This document shows positions 48,561-60,124 of a stretch of DNA of 64,000 nt, in pieces. Within the stretch, counting starts at the first letter, position 1. Every line of letters starts with the position of its first letter. Source of the DNA: Anarhynchus alexandrinus (lineage: Eukaryota; Chordata; Aves; Charadriiformes; Charadriidae); NCBI GenBank assembly GCA_008711295.1, contig VUYV01000010.1:8390938-8454937 (forward strand). Direction: 5' to 3'. A program made the translations under genes and the position numbers. Under the pieces are notes generated by a model. The model was given only the letters and a program-made list of their open reading frames with translations, was not told where the DNA came from and ran no database searches.

Positions 48561-51500
48561 GCAATATAGAGGCAGTGTGTCTCTGCTCTTGAATATGGAG
48601 CAAGGGGTGGGGACAACTCAAGGACTGCAGTGCCTACAAGGGGCTGCCTTTTTCATGAGAGAGCTCGGGAGAAGGGACTGCTCCGTGCACTGTGCCATCC
48701 ACCTACGCACAAAGACAATATAGTAAAATGCTTTTACAGCATTTTAAGTGCATAAAAGTGCTCAGGTCTATAGTTTGTGCTCAGGCAGAGTAATGCATTG
48801 GTGAGATGGATTTTATCTGAGCTAGGTGACTATTAGTGGTAGTAAGTACTATTTAATATAAGCTATTTGAGATCTAAACAGCATCAGTGTTTTCTGTTTC
48901 TTCATTTTAGTGCCTAATGACCATCAGATGATTTAATTTGTCAATAGACTATACTATGGCCACCTCCATCTGCTACTGGGACAGAATACAAGTAACAGGA
49001 AAACCAGGTACTTGCCTTTGCTAATCTTTTAAGTCTCCTTCTGGGCAGTTTGGCAAACTCATGTAAGAAATCTGACTTTGAAACTCAGGCTTGCGTTCAG
49101 GCTTAATTGTTTGGTGGTGTCGGTCTCAGTGGAGAATGTGGGAGAGGCGGGAAGGAGCAGAACAGGGCAAAATAGCATAGAGAAATATCAGGAGATGCAA
49201 AGAGGGCCAGGTTCAGATGTTTAAACAGATGCAGGTTCATGTCCCCTGGAGTCAGCAGGCCCATCTGCGTCGGGTCAGGTTTGGCTGAAGACGGTGGCCT
49301 TGCTTTGTGGCTGCTGAGGTCTTGGACTGAGGGACCTTGATCACAGGGTGTCAGCCACAGCCTGGGTTTCCTTTCCTTTCCCTTTCCCTTGCAAAACTTC
49401 AAAAAACAAATAAGCAAAACCTCCTAGGCCAGACACGTTAAACAACCTGCAAACTGCTCCAAAATTTAAAAAAAAAAAAATTTACTTGAAATCTGAAAAT
49501 ATCCATGGCTGTGCTGGGCAAGGTTTTCTGGGCTTAATGATCCTGACCAGCAGGTATGTTGTGGAGTACAGCCGGAGATATCTTAAAAGGCTGGAGCAAT
49601 GCACTCCCTTGATGCAGCCTTCCTCCGGCTGAAATCAATGTAAATCTGCAGGGAAAAGGCACTATCTCACTCAGCTGCTGACAACCGTGTCCCTGTGAGT
49701 TATTTCCAGTCGTACACCCAGAGCTGAAGGTTGGCACATCTGTGAGGATGGCAACTGGTCTGGTGCCATGAGACCTGCCCATCTCCAGTAGAAAGTACAG
49801 CCAGTCAGTGCCCGCACGTGAGAAAAGCATCTTGAAGTGACCTACTCCCCCAGTAAGACTCGCCGGTGTCCCCTGTCACTCTTACTGGTGGCGTGCTGAA
49901 ATGCTGGGTGAATGTTATGATGATCTTTTGGCAACCCCCGATGGAAGAAATAGAACACCAATTTAAAACACAAAGAAAAGGCTCGAAGAATCTATCATTA
50001 TTAATCCTGCTGTCAGTTTTAATTTTGGGGACATTACCTCACTCAACACTCGTTGGAGAGAGCTGCCAAAAATGATGATGTCATCATCACCAGGCACATC
50101 TGACCCTGGCTGCTGATTGCCAGTGTTGAGTGCAAGTTAATAAATCCCCTGGTACCTGGATACACATTGGAGTTTTATTACAATGCAGGCATTCCACGAT
50201 ACCCTGGGTAATTAAACAGTCTGGGGCGGAAAGAAACCAAGCTACTACTTTCTCCTAGTTAGAGAAATTGTAAAATATAATTGTCTTTCAGATCAGCTTC
50301 CTTCAACTGTCATGTAAACCTGTGTTTTGATTGTAGCGAAAGGCTAGGAGGAAAACTTGGATGTAGGCAGAAATGTGAAATAAAATATAAAGTGTGAGAT
50401 CCAAGATGCTTCCCCAGGATTGGTACTTGCAGACCGAAACAGCTCCTAAGTTTGTGCATCAGGGCAGAAGCCTGAGATCCCAAAGCAGTGAGGTGGTGGC
50501 TGAGGGACCTGCTTGGGGCAGAGGAGTCTGTGACAGCTCCATGTGTGTCTATTAATGCTGGTGGCCACCAGCCCACCCACACTGGTCTGTCAGGTTGGCT
50601 GCTGCTGTCCTGAAACCCCATGCCAGGAAGAGGGCTTGCCAGTCCCTTGACTTCCACAGCTACCCACCCGAGCATCCTGCCTTCCCTTAGTGGTGGTGGC
50701 TCAGGCTCTGCATCTCCTCCCCCAGTGGGTTGCAGGATCTGGCCCAAGGTGCTGGACTCATCCGCCTGATGCCTGGTCTGTCCAGACCATAGGACTAAGA
50801 GCTAGACTTGCCTTTGGGTGCTGAGCTTGCCAGACCTTTCTTCCCCTGGGAGCTTAGGCAGGATGCTCCCAAATGTGGTCTAGGATGGCCTCATTGTGCA
50901 GCCTTGGGGACTTCCAGTGCAGATAGTGAGGGTGAGCTTCGAATCAAGCCTGACAATCAGGATGCTCCACCTCCCAGAGCCAGCAACATTTTCATTTCTA
51001 AGGAAAACTGCAATTCTGGCAGCTCTATGTGGACTCAGGAGTGGGGGTCCCACCACAGCCGTGCCCCGACTTCCCTGCTGCCCCTGTGAGCTCCCTGCCA
51101 CGGGAATTTGGGTGTTGCTCTCTAGCAGAGCAGCCAGGTCTGAACCCCATCTGAAGTCCGGAATAGGAGAAAGCTTATGAGTAGTGGATCTGCATTTTCA
51201 CTCTTAGCCCATCCCCAGACATAGCCACAAGATGAGACAGACCAAGTATTCATAGGGTTGCCACATTCCCATGGCAGTAGCAGCATAACTGTTCCCAAAT
51301 TTATAGAGCCCATTGAATAAAAGAGCAATTGAAGAAGTCATGTTGATGAAGCAAAGCCTTTGAAAGTCAGAGCAGAGCTAGGGACTTTCACACTAGAGAA
51401 AGCTTTCAAGTCGCGCTCGTTTGGAGCTGACATCTGTTTACCTTTAAAGGTCTATAAATAATATTACCTTTCCTCTTTACTGACTACTGGAGATGATGCT

Positions 51501-52250
51501 TTACTTCTGTTTACGGACCTTCTCCTCCTCTGTCTTGATATAGGAGTTATCTGGCTGAGCGATTTGACATCATCATCATCACAGACATTTCCCCTATCTC
51601 TATAGCAACGCATGATGATGCCACAAACAGAGGATTATGCAATCTGTGTAGGCTTAGATGGAAGGAGAGGCAGGGCTGGGAGCTCTGATTTAAACACAAA
51701 TGTCTCTAATAACAGTAAGGGGAATACAGAAACTTGTTGGCAAAGGAAATGTTTTTTTGTATAAACATTCTCATTTTCCAAGTTTTGCTCCGGTGGGAAA
51801 GTCCCTCCTTAAATTCCTCTTATACGTATATATATGTATTATATATGCACATTCACACACAGATATGTGCATTTGTGTGTAAATGAATATACGCACACGC
51901 ACTGTTGTTCCCAGCATTGTGCAGGCAGAGGTATTGCCAGCCCACTACGCACAAACTCATGTACATCCAGGATCTGCTGTGCTTTGCTCATCCCAAACAC
52001 AAAGGTGCTGTGGGTCTGCCCAGACCTCACACTCCCTCTTCAGCAGAGGACTGCCCTGGCAGACCCCACTGAATGTCCTCTTTCATGTCCGGGTACCTCA
52101 GTGTCCTTGGCTAGACAGGGTCAGCAGCCTCCTCGTTCAGACCCACCCTGTCATTTCTCTACCAGGTTTGTCCTGCAGTTAAGGCACAGGAGGAGCATAA
52201 GGGTAGTTTTAAATCTCTGCCCTCCCAAAAGCTTTTTAGCAAAGCCTAAG
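48561..52250. other. Unique non-coding sequence, no gene seen
   Basis: No recognisable gene. Simple sequence: CCTTT-type pyrimidine tract at 49367-49390, A13 at 49468-49480, CAT units at 51568-51581, and alternating purine-pyrimidine DNA (TA, TG and CA steps) at 51821-51903. A 179-codon plus-strand open frame starting at 51834 runs through the alternating tract and into the MIR-like fragment at 52.26 kb, so it is not a gene. Confidence 0.6.
51821..51903. repeat. Alternating purine-pyrimidine low-complexity tract
   Basis: Mixed TA/TG/CA dinucleotide steps (TATACGTATATATATG, then CACATTCACACAC, GTGTGTAAATG, ACGCACACGC). Such DNA can adopt non-B forms including Z-DNA. It is imperfect and probably an old decayed dinucleotide repeat. 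Confidence 0.7.
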
Positions 52251-52257
52251 GAAATGC

Positions 52258-52340
52258 CTTTGAAGCCTCTCTGTGCCTCAGTTTCTCCAAAAATAGGACA
52301 AATAAATCTCATTCTTAAGGAGGTGGTGAGGGTAACTTCA
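52258..52340 (+). mobile_element. MIR-like SINE fragment, 3' half
   Basis: CCTCTCTGTGCCTCAGTTTC at about 52266-52285 is the most recognisable core of MIR-family SINEs. It is followed by a diverged continuation and by CTCATTCTTAAGGAGGTGGTGAGGGTAA, which matches the order of the MIR 3' region (CTACCTCATAGGGTTGTTGTGAGGATTAA). MIRs are tRNA-derived SINEs that spread before or early in amniote evolution and persist at low copy in birds. Non-functional remnant. Confidence 0.7.
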
Positions 52341-52389
52341 CTCTTGTTTCTGAGTGCTCTGACTCTTTGGTGAAGGGGTCCACGGAGAC

Positions 52390-52660
52390 TCTGAAAAACA
52401 TGCTTGTGGGTGTTTCTTCTATGTTTATCTTATTTTTATTGAACATACAAATGCATCCTATCTAGCACATGTTGTCAGAATCAATAACTGTGCCTTGTTA
52501 GCAGTTTTTCCATTTATGGCATATTGTCCTGACATAGCTGTAAAACCTCAATGAATATGGTTTTAATAACCCAATGGTATTTAACGTACAATCGCTGTCT
52601 TATTAACTCTAAATTAAATCCTTACTTGAGACACTTAATTTAAAGTGTGACTGATCTTTT
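52390..52660. promoter_or_regulatory. Candidate conserved non-coding element (weak)
   Basis: AT-rich block directly after the MIR-like fragment, with TTAATAACCCAATGG near 52562-52576, TATTAACTCTAAATTAAATCC near 52600-52620 and a quasi-palindrome ACTTAATTTAAAGTG near 52633-52647. CCAAT and homeodomain words are present. The call is inferred only, and the block could be plain AT-rich DNA. Confidence 0.3.
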
Positions 52661-53526
52661 CCTGGCCTGGAAGGAGATACTTAAGTGACACTTCTTCCAA
52701 TTTGGCCACATGGCTGAGGGGGTGGGATTTAAATAATGTATTTTGATGATACTACTCATCTGGTTAAAGCTGAATTGCATCATTTTATGAACACTCAGAG
52801 ACAGGATCAAATTAAACCCAACTTCCCACCAAGTTAACTCAGCTGAGCTTCGGAGCTTAGCACTGTATTCAAAACACACACTTATTGTGACTATCCACTC
52901 ATCAGCATCTGCTTGGCTTTTCCGAAGGAAAAAATGAAGTGCACCATATTTTTCTACTCAGAGCCTCTTGTGGGGTGCCTTTTGAGTTGACAAAGACAAG
53001 GCTTATATTCTGCTGTGGGCACACTAATAAAATAAACCTAATAAAATAAACATTACATGCAATAACGATGCTACTAAATCTAAGTTCAATGTGTAGCTAA
53101 AGTGTTACCCACAGATCTATTTAGAGTGATGTGCCTGGACTTCTTTCCATCCTTTTCCAACCAAGAGTCACATAAACATTTGCTAAATTGAAAGCATCAT
53201 CAGGACCAATGGGAGCTCCACAAGCAACTTTGGCACGTGCAAAGCTGAGGAGGGCGCAGAGCTCATAGATAAATGACATGCTGTCATTTCTACATGCCAA
53301 GGCCACCACTGAAGAGTGGCCAGACCTAAGGGATTGGAATAAAATTTCTGAGCAAAAGTGCCTGGCAAGATGTTGGAAGCTATCGCATACGTTGCTTCTT
53401 TGCTTTGTGCGTGGACCACACAATAATCGTTTTGTTGCATTAATGCAAATTGTGTCATTGAAGGTGCACAGGAAAGGAAAGCATCCTTTAGTAGGGGCAG
53501 ATATGGGGTCTTCAGGTTTATGTCTG

Positions 53527-53636
53527 GGAAGACAGTGCAGCCAAGTGACTAGGGCACTGTACTGGGAACCAGGAGAAGTAGTGGCACTGGGTGGTGGGGT
53601 GGCTTCTGGCAGGACTTTAGTTTCCCCATTTAGCCT
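53527..53636 (+). mobile_element. MIR-like SINE fragment, tRNA-related head and core
   Basis: ACAGTGCAGCCAAGTGACTAG, then GGCACTGTACTGGGAACCAGGAGAA at about 53532-53576, matches the tRNA-derived head of MIR-type SINEs (the AGCCTAGTGGTTAGAGCA..GGACTGGGAGTCAGGAGA pattern). Some 50 bases later TTTAGTTTCCCCATTTAG matches the conserved core CTCAGTTTCCCCATCTG. The middle is diverged or partly deleted. Ancient, inactive remnant. The pol III A-box region is recognisable but degraded. Confidence 0.65.
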
Positions 53637-54821
53637 CTAGGCCTTTGACAGCATCGATGGAAAGTTAGGCAGTGCCATCATTATTGTAGCTTGCAGCTCA
53701 AACTCTAGCTGCATCCTAAACTAGTCTCTCCATATTATTTATTGAAAATAAACTCTGGAATATTTTAGCTCATTTTCAGTATAAAGTGGAAGCTTGTTCC
53801 AAAAAAAGAAATAGGAAAGAATTCCTAGAATTGCAGAAAACTTTTTATCTGTGGTAAAGCTCTGCTAAAAAATCGTCTCTAGACTTACCTGCTGTTATGC
53901 TGAATGATGCGGGTCAGCCCCATGCTGGCGGCCACACCATGTATCTTTGGATGTGGTGGAGTTGCTGGAGAAATACACCTTCAAGAGGTGGTCTGGACAG
54001 GTTCTGTTTCATGGCTGTCTCCATATTGAACAAATTTGGTGATTTGTGCTTGCTTTCTAGTGAGTTTGGTGATGTTACCCACTTTTAGAATGAACTTGTG
54101 CTTTGCAGTGCTTCAAGATCTTTCTTTATCAAAGCCCCAGCTGCTTGATTTTGGAGATTATGCAATAGTTTCTGCTGTCATTCAGAAAACCAAAGGTAAA
54201 CTCAAGTTCAAGTGATTTCATGGGAAGGGTTCAAAGAGTGACTAAAACTAGAGGTGAAGCATGAGGTTAATATAAGTGTATTCCTCCGTTAAAGACCTCA
54301 AAGTTATCTGTGAAGCATTGTCATGACTGCTTTAGAGGCTCAACTCCATGATGTCACATGCTTAGAATTGGCCATACTGCTGCTGTATGCGAGTACGGGG
54401 GCAGAACAAGGTCCATTACTTGCAAGGATCTCTCGGAGGTGGCTCACCATTAATGGTGCTTGGAGGTCCGCTTGCAAGGCAGCTGCTAGAGAGTTATCAG
54501 GGCTGTGTCTCAGAGTTAAAAAACTTGGGGTTTTGCAATGCCTATTACTGGGTACAACCTTGCAAGGGGCTCAGGATAAATAAAATATTATTACTATATA
54601 ACCCTCTGAAAAAAGTTTAAAAGTGCAGTCTGTCCTGAAAGCCAGGAGAATGTGTGTTGTTTAACATCACCACCACTGGAGTCTACACTGAGGGCAGTAT
54701 AACACTTTTAAGTAAAAATATTTGTGTTTCTATTATGTCTTCCATCCAAGAACTGAACTGCTGTTTGGTTCAGTTCAGTCTTGATGATTGATTTCTCCTG
54801 GATGCTGGAGTGAGAATTGTT

Positions 54822-54930
54822 TTAACAGTTTACAGATGGACAAATGAAACAGGGAGGTGTCCGATGTATTGCCCGGCGCTGTAAGCTAAGCCAGTGGCAG
54901 AACGATTGCATCCCTGTTTGATCCCAGCCA
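54822..54930 (-). mobile_element. MIR-like SINE fragment
   Basis: In plus-strand order the segment reads TTTACAGATGGACAAATGAAAC, a diverged interval, ATTGCCC, GCTGTAAGCTAAGCCAGTGGCAGAAC and a final TTGATCCCAG. This is the reverse complement order of a MIR (TTTACAGATGAGGAAACTGAGG..CTTGCCCAAGG..ACACAGCTAGTAAGTGGCAGAGC). The match covers core and tRNA-side sequences. Inactive remnant on the minus strand. Confidence 0.65.
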
Positions 54931-56271
54931 AGTTTGATCACTCTATTTTCCTTTAGTAAAAATTTGACTTCTTCCCTAGCATGTGTACACTTTAATAGCT
55001 AAATCACAGCAGCAGAAAATGATGACGCTGAAGACACTGATGAAGACCTTTCACAGTGATATTTATTCTTCTTGTTCTAAATCTGGAACAATCCTTATTG
55101 CAAGAATTCCAGTTCAGGGAGATATATGAGCTTTGCGCAGTTATTGCTGCTGCTATGCCTATGTATTTAAGTTTTTCAAATAATTTACTGTAGCTAGCAA
55201 GTTTTAAGGGCTTTTCCAGGATGAAAGAGAAGGGAAGGGAATGTGCTTACCCACAGTGGTTTCTCTGTACCTCTTTGTCTATCATTAATTAGGAAGGGTT
55301 TCAAGTGATAAAACCAGCTTGTTGTTATAAGTCATCCACATGCTAAATTAAAGTGGGCAAAGTGACATGGCAGTTAAACCCTCAAAGCCTGAAGTCAATC
55401 AATAAAATCTATGAAAAATTACTCTGAGCAAATTAACATCCTTTAATACATAAATGCAGATTTTTATTTTTATTCTTGCATGTCTCTGCATAATAACTAT
55501 GCACAAGGTTCCCGTCCATCCCAATCTCATCCCAAGCCAGGCACCACACTCTCTCCTCTTTCCACCAGTACTTCTTCACAGGAGTTCATAACTCTCCAGA
55601 GTGGGATAAAGCAGTGAGTCAGGCTGGAAGCCAGGCTGTAGATACTGTGCCCCAGCTCCTTGTCAGTCAATGCTCTCAGAATGATCTGATTTAGGAAAAC
55701 CTACTAAGAAAAGTGTTGAGGTTAATTTGTCTCTTTTTGACAGAGCCAACCTACTGAGCAGCTATAGTGAAGTGGGAGGGGGCAGAAAAGGATGATGAGT
55801 ATCTGGAGGCAGGAAAAAATTCCTAACATATGTTTGCTGTAGTGTTACCTGCAGAGTTTGTGCCCGATGCCTGTTGGTACTTGCCTCAGTCCATGGCTGA
55901 GAGCAGCAGAGAGGAGCTGGAAGAGCAGGCTGGGGAGAGCCAGCCATGGTGCCCACCAGCAGCGACCCAGCCTGAGCCCTCACCGACCCCCTGCCCTGAA
56001 CCAGTCTGTGGGGTGTCCTCTCTTTCTGTTACATTTTCTCCATAATGTCTTTTTGACTCTGATTAAATTTGCCAATCCCAACCCCACTGAATGTGCACGC
56101 AGAGAAGAAAACTGGATGCAAACAACTTTGGAGAGTAGAGCTAGCAGATCAGATAGGTTTGCAAAGCGATGGGACTTAATGGTTTCTGGGGGCTAAGGGC
56201 ACATACCATCCATCTTTCCATGTACCCCTGCAAGCACTCAGCATTAATATCTGAGGGCCTTTTAGTGCCAC

Positions 56272-56375
56272 TGAAGAATTTATTCTCACAACGCCACTGG
56301 GAGAAAGAGGATTTCATAGCTCTTATTTCAGTATAAGTAGGAATTTGAGAAACTGAGCCACAGAGCTATTGCTTT
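56272..56375 (-). mobile_element. MIR-like SINE fragment
   Basis: In plus-strand order: TTATTCTCACAACGCCACTGGGAG, an AGGATTTCATAGCTCTTATTTC interval, then GGAATTTGAGAAACTGAGCCACAGAG at about 56340-56365. This matches a reversed MIR (TAATCCTCACAACAACCCTATGAGG..ATTATCCCCATTTTACAGATGAGGAAACTGAGGCACAGAG). Both diagnostic words occur in the right order and spacing. Inactive remnant. Confidence 0.7.
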
Positions 56376-57099
56376 CCACTTAGCTCCTGTCTATGGATAT
56401 TGTCAAAAGGTTACAAGACTAGATAGATGAACTACAGAGTATCCCATGAATTTTATTCCCTTACTATGCGTCAGTGTTTCTAGAGCTCTAAGGACTTAGA
56501 GTGTATGTAATTGTTTCAGATGATTTGGGCTATGTCACCCCAGATAGAAAGTGCAATAGGCCAAAAAACTAAAGGATTTGAGGTATTTTTAATTGCGTGG
56601 TCAAAAGCTGACAGTCTGCTGAAGGAGAAAAGAGCCTGAGGTTGTGAAATGTAGGAGTTTATTTTTCTGCCAGTAAAGGTCTAGAATGGTTTTCTAGATG
56701 TTTCCTATCAATAAATTGTTCTAATAAAAATTTGTCTTTACGCAAATTGAAATTTTCTGCAGGAAAATTCTGACTTTGCTGAGCTGCCCCCTCCCTTTGG
56801 GAAAATTTAAACAGGGCTTCCTGGCTTCCTGCTGGGAAGTTTTTTGCCAATTTTATTTTCTGCCTGAAGGGAGAAAAACAAATTGATGCATGTTTTCCAA
56901 CAGCCAGCAGAGCTGGGAGGAGGAAGGAAAGGCCAAGTGCCCTGGCTGTCTGCCTGCTGCACAGCGCGGTCACCTCTGCCCGTCGGGTTGGGAGGGAGAA
57001 AGGGAGGCAGGGGTCCTGGAGGACTGGGCTCTGGAAATCTACCCAAAATTTTACTGTCGGTTTGAATTTTAACCTACTAAAAGAGCCATTTTCAAACCT

Positions 57100-57590
57100 T
57101 CTCTAACCATTTTTATCACGTAGTGAAGGATGCAAATTTGTTCAAATTTCTTTTTTTTTTTCCTTTGGAATGGATTTGCATTTTGTGGGCTGCTCCCCTC
57201 ACACGACAGCTACAAGAAAGCTGAAAGGACAATTACTTTTGAGCAGAAGTCTGCAATACCTTGGCAGCTGGAATTCCATCAGATAAGCAATATTGGATTA
57301 ATATCGGACAGTAGGAGGAGACAAAAAGGGATAGTATGGACATATTGGAAAAGCACTCACAAGAGCTACTCATGGATTTGCAATATTCCAGCACAGATTG
57401 CCAATGTCACATTAAAATATTGCCTCAGAAGCAGTTCCCTAGACCCAGTGCAGGATAAGCTGATGAACACTCCCCTCCTTCTCCGTTCCACGTATCTCCT
57501 TCAATGGTAATTCCACACATTTTCTCTGTCTGTTGCCAGTGGCTTGAGCGAGGTTGGTTCAAACGAATTTAAAGCAGGGATAAATATTGT
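57100..57590. other. Unique non-coding sequence, no gene seen
   Basis: AT-leaning DNA with a T10 run near 57151. A 126-codon plus-strand open frame at 57130-57510 has no recognisable domain. The CAGATAAGCAATATTGGATTAATATCGG portion near 57280-57307 is motif-rich (GATA and ATTA words) and may belong to a regulatory element extending into the next one. Confidence 0.5.
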
Positions 57591-57839
57591 CAATTCAAAT
57601 CACGGCTTTCTAGTCTGTCCCCGGGATTGTCCCCAGGGCAGGCATCCCTTGCTGAAACAGGTCATATTCCCTCTCTAGATGAGAAGAGCGAGGTGAAGAG
57701 TGGCGAGGAAAAGGCAGGAAAGGGAGAAAACCAGTAAGCACGCAAACGATTCGCAGAGCACGGGGGACATTCAAGCTTTTGCATTTCTTTTCTCATTGCA
57801 GTTTATTCCAAATCCCACCGCAGCCTTCCTGGAGGAGGG

Positions 57840-58340
57840 GGAAGGGCATCGGTTGATTTGCATCTTATGTTACTGCTGACAGTAGGAGGTCTTAATTGGG
57901 GCACCAAAGAGCAGGTGTATGCTAACGTTAATCTTCCCTTTCACCTGTCACTCATGCAATGAATATGATCTCTCCCTCTCATTAGCAGCCCTCTGTCACA
58001 TGCCGGGGAGCTTTGGAAGGGTCCCTCTGAAACTTGTTGGGATTGATTTTGCTGCCTGTGCTGGGTTATTACCGCCAAACCCCGGACAACCGCTCCCAAG
58101 GAACACATCCGTCCAGTGGAGGTATGGACGAGCACTGCCTAATAGCCTCAAATCATATGTGCCTTGTGGAAAAATGAGCAAGGAATTCATATATTGGCCT
58201 TATGATAAACAGATAGAGACTGACTCATTTTGACAATAACACATCGTGTGCTTGAGCATTACAGAGATGACCTTAGGAGGAAAGTTAATTTAGCAAAGAT
58301 ATTCAATTTGGTATTATCTCCAAATGTTGATTCCTGGAAT
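57840..58340. promoter_or_regulatory. Candidate conserved non-coding element (strong motif content)
   Basis: About 0.5 kb of repeat-free DNA with a perfect POU octamer ATTTGCAT at 57856-57863, CTGACAG at 57877-57883 (MEIS/TGIF type), CTTAATTGG near 57891, the palindrome TAACGTTA at 57923-57930, TTTCACCTGTCAC near 57940-57952 (E-box CACCTG, T-box-like), CATTAGCAG near 57980, TTATGATAAACAG near 58199-58211 and AAAGTTAATTTAGC near 58282-58295. Combined POU, MEIS, T-box and homeodomain words suggest an embryonic enhancer. Conservation is not tested here. Confidence 0.5.
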
Positions 58341-60070
58341 CATTACTCACTCCATAGTCAGGCAAAACTTCCCTGGATTTCAAGGACTCCAGCTGGAGCC
58401 AAGAGGAAATTGGCCTGGGAGAGGATGAAATAGTAACTCTAGAATTTGAACCTCCATCTCTTGCAGTTCACCTATCACAGCAACAAAAGCCTAATCCTTT
58501 GCTTGAGCGATGCAGAATATTAGGAAACAACTATGAGCAGCCAAGAACAACTAAACCTGCTTTGTTTTGTTCTTCGTGCACCATGAACTCTGTGTCTTGT
58601 GAGGAACCTGCGGAAAGGACAATGATATCTGTCTCCCCGCCAAGCATTCCTCGCAAAGAGAAGGAAAAAAAGGAAAGTCATTTCGCGAAGAGTTAACCCA
58701 AGCTTTTTACATTCTTCTGATGCTGCCCTGGAACAAGTTCCACTTTGGTTCATTCAGAGGTGAAATAAATAATTATCTTTGGGGGAAAAAATTCACATGG
58801 TTAAAAGTATTATATTCAGAGAGCAACAGTTTTTTGGCTGTAAGTGTGTTCCAGGGGGATGAGCATCAGCTGCAGCCCATGTTCTGAGTCAGAGCAGAGT
58901 CCCGTGGGAACCACAGCTGCTTCGGGGCCCTGGTGTTGGTGGATTTTCTTTAGGATGATGATGGTTGGCCTCTTCTTTTACTTTTATCATTCTCATCGGT
59001 TGTTGGGAGGTGGCTTTCTTTATCATCAGATTCCTTCCAAAAGCAGTAATACTGTGATTTAATATAATGGAAACCAAGAAACAAATGGGACTGACACATT
59101 AATAATGTAATTCTAACTCATAATCTGGTTTTTCCTTGCTGAGATTGGGTCATGGTATGAGACTTCTCTCTTTCCTGAGATTAAGGAAAAAAAGCCCAGT
59201 AGTAGTAGCTAATTACCTAGCCCTTTTGTGGGATAAAATACCTCTGGAAAAGCACAAGGAGAAGCCCTAGCTATCCCTCCCAGAGACCACATTTGGGAGC
59301 AACCTGCCTTGTTCAGAGAGTTCATCAGCAATGTAGAACCCTCCTGCCTGCTAACACTGCTCCCAGGTGCCCTTCTGCAAGGACCAGGCTGCTGGCAAAC
59401 ACACTGTTAAAAGCTAGGGTGGCTTTGCAATTTTCAAACGTTATTTCTCTTATGAGGAAGAGGTGCCATGTCCCAGCTACCCAGATTAGATGCCACAAAT
59501 TGCTGTTGCTTCCGCCTGGGGGTCTCTTCCCCAACCTGGGCTGCAAGGGGAGGCTGCACAGCCCTGGAGGCAGGACAGGGGCTGGCAGTCAGGGCCAGGA
59601 CCCGCGTTTGCAGACCCACCATCACCTACTGCTGCTTAACTAGAGAAGATTCCCCAACAGCCACTTCCTAAATTTAATTATACTCCTGATTTGCAAGCAT
59701 GTTATTTGAATCAAACTTTCCAGGCCTAATCATGTGTAAAACTGAGGCTAATTGTATCCCATAATGGTCCAATCTGCAATAGTGGGATGAAGTTAAGAGA
59801 AGGAAAGTGAGCTTTCTTTAGCTGTGCAATTGCCTTCCCCAGGAGCTTGGAGCAGCTGGCAGATGTCCTCTGTGCCTGCATCTTTCCTATCGGCTTGGGA
59901 AATACCAGAGAAGTCAAAAGGCATCCTCCTGCTTTCATGTTGGGTTTATCTATGGTCTTTACTTTTTGGTCCATGCCTGGTCTTTACTGTTCCAAACTTA
60001 CCTACACTGGTGGAAGGATGCAGGAACCTTATGGCCTTTTTCACATGTAATTTCAGTAGTCCAGTGGTGA
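58341..60070. other. Unique non-coding sequence, no gene seen
   Basis: Ordinary unique DNA with no exon or transposon recognised. Open frames up to 116 codons lack recognisable domains. Confidence 0.6.
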
Positions 60071-60071
60071 T

Positions 60072-60124
60072 GTGAGAGCTACTGACCTTACAGAGGGCTG
60101 CAAAAGCACTTTGAGATCAGTAGG
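60072..60124 (+). mobile_element. MIR-like SINE 3' fragment (short)
   Basis: GAGAGCTACTGACCTTACAGAGGGCTGC followed by AAAAGCACTTTGAGATCAG at about 60102-60120 follows the MIR 3' order (ACTGACCTACCTCACAGGG..TGTAAAGCACTTTGAGATC). Only about 50 bases match, so this is less certain than the other MIR-like pieces. Confidence 0.45.

Noticed and set aside
51834..52373. 179-codon plus-strand open frame
   Set aside because: It begins in alternating-dinucleotide low-complexity DNA and ends across a MIR-like SINE remnant; no protein similarity was recognised.
53527..53600. Possible tRNA gene
   Set aside because: Words resemble the tRNA-derived head of a MIR SINE; acceptor and anticodon stems do not form.
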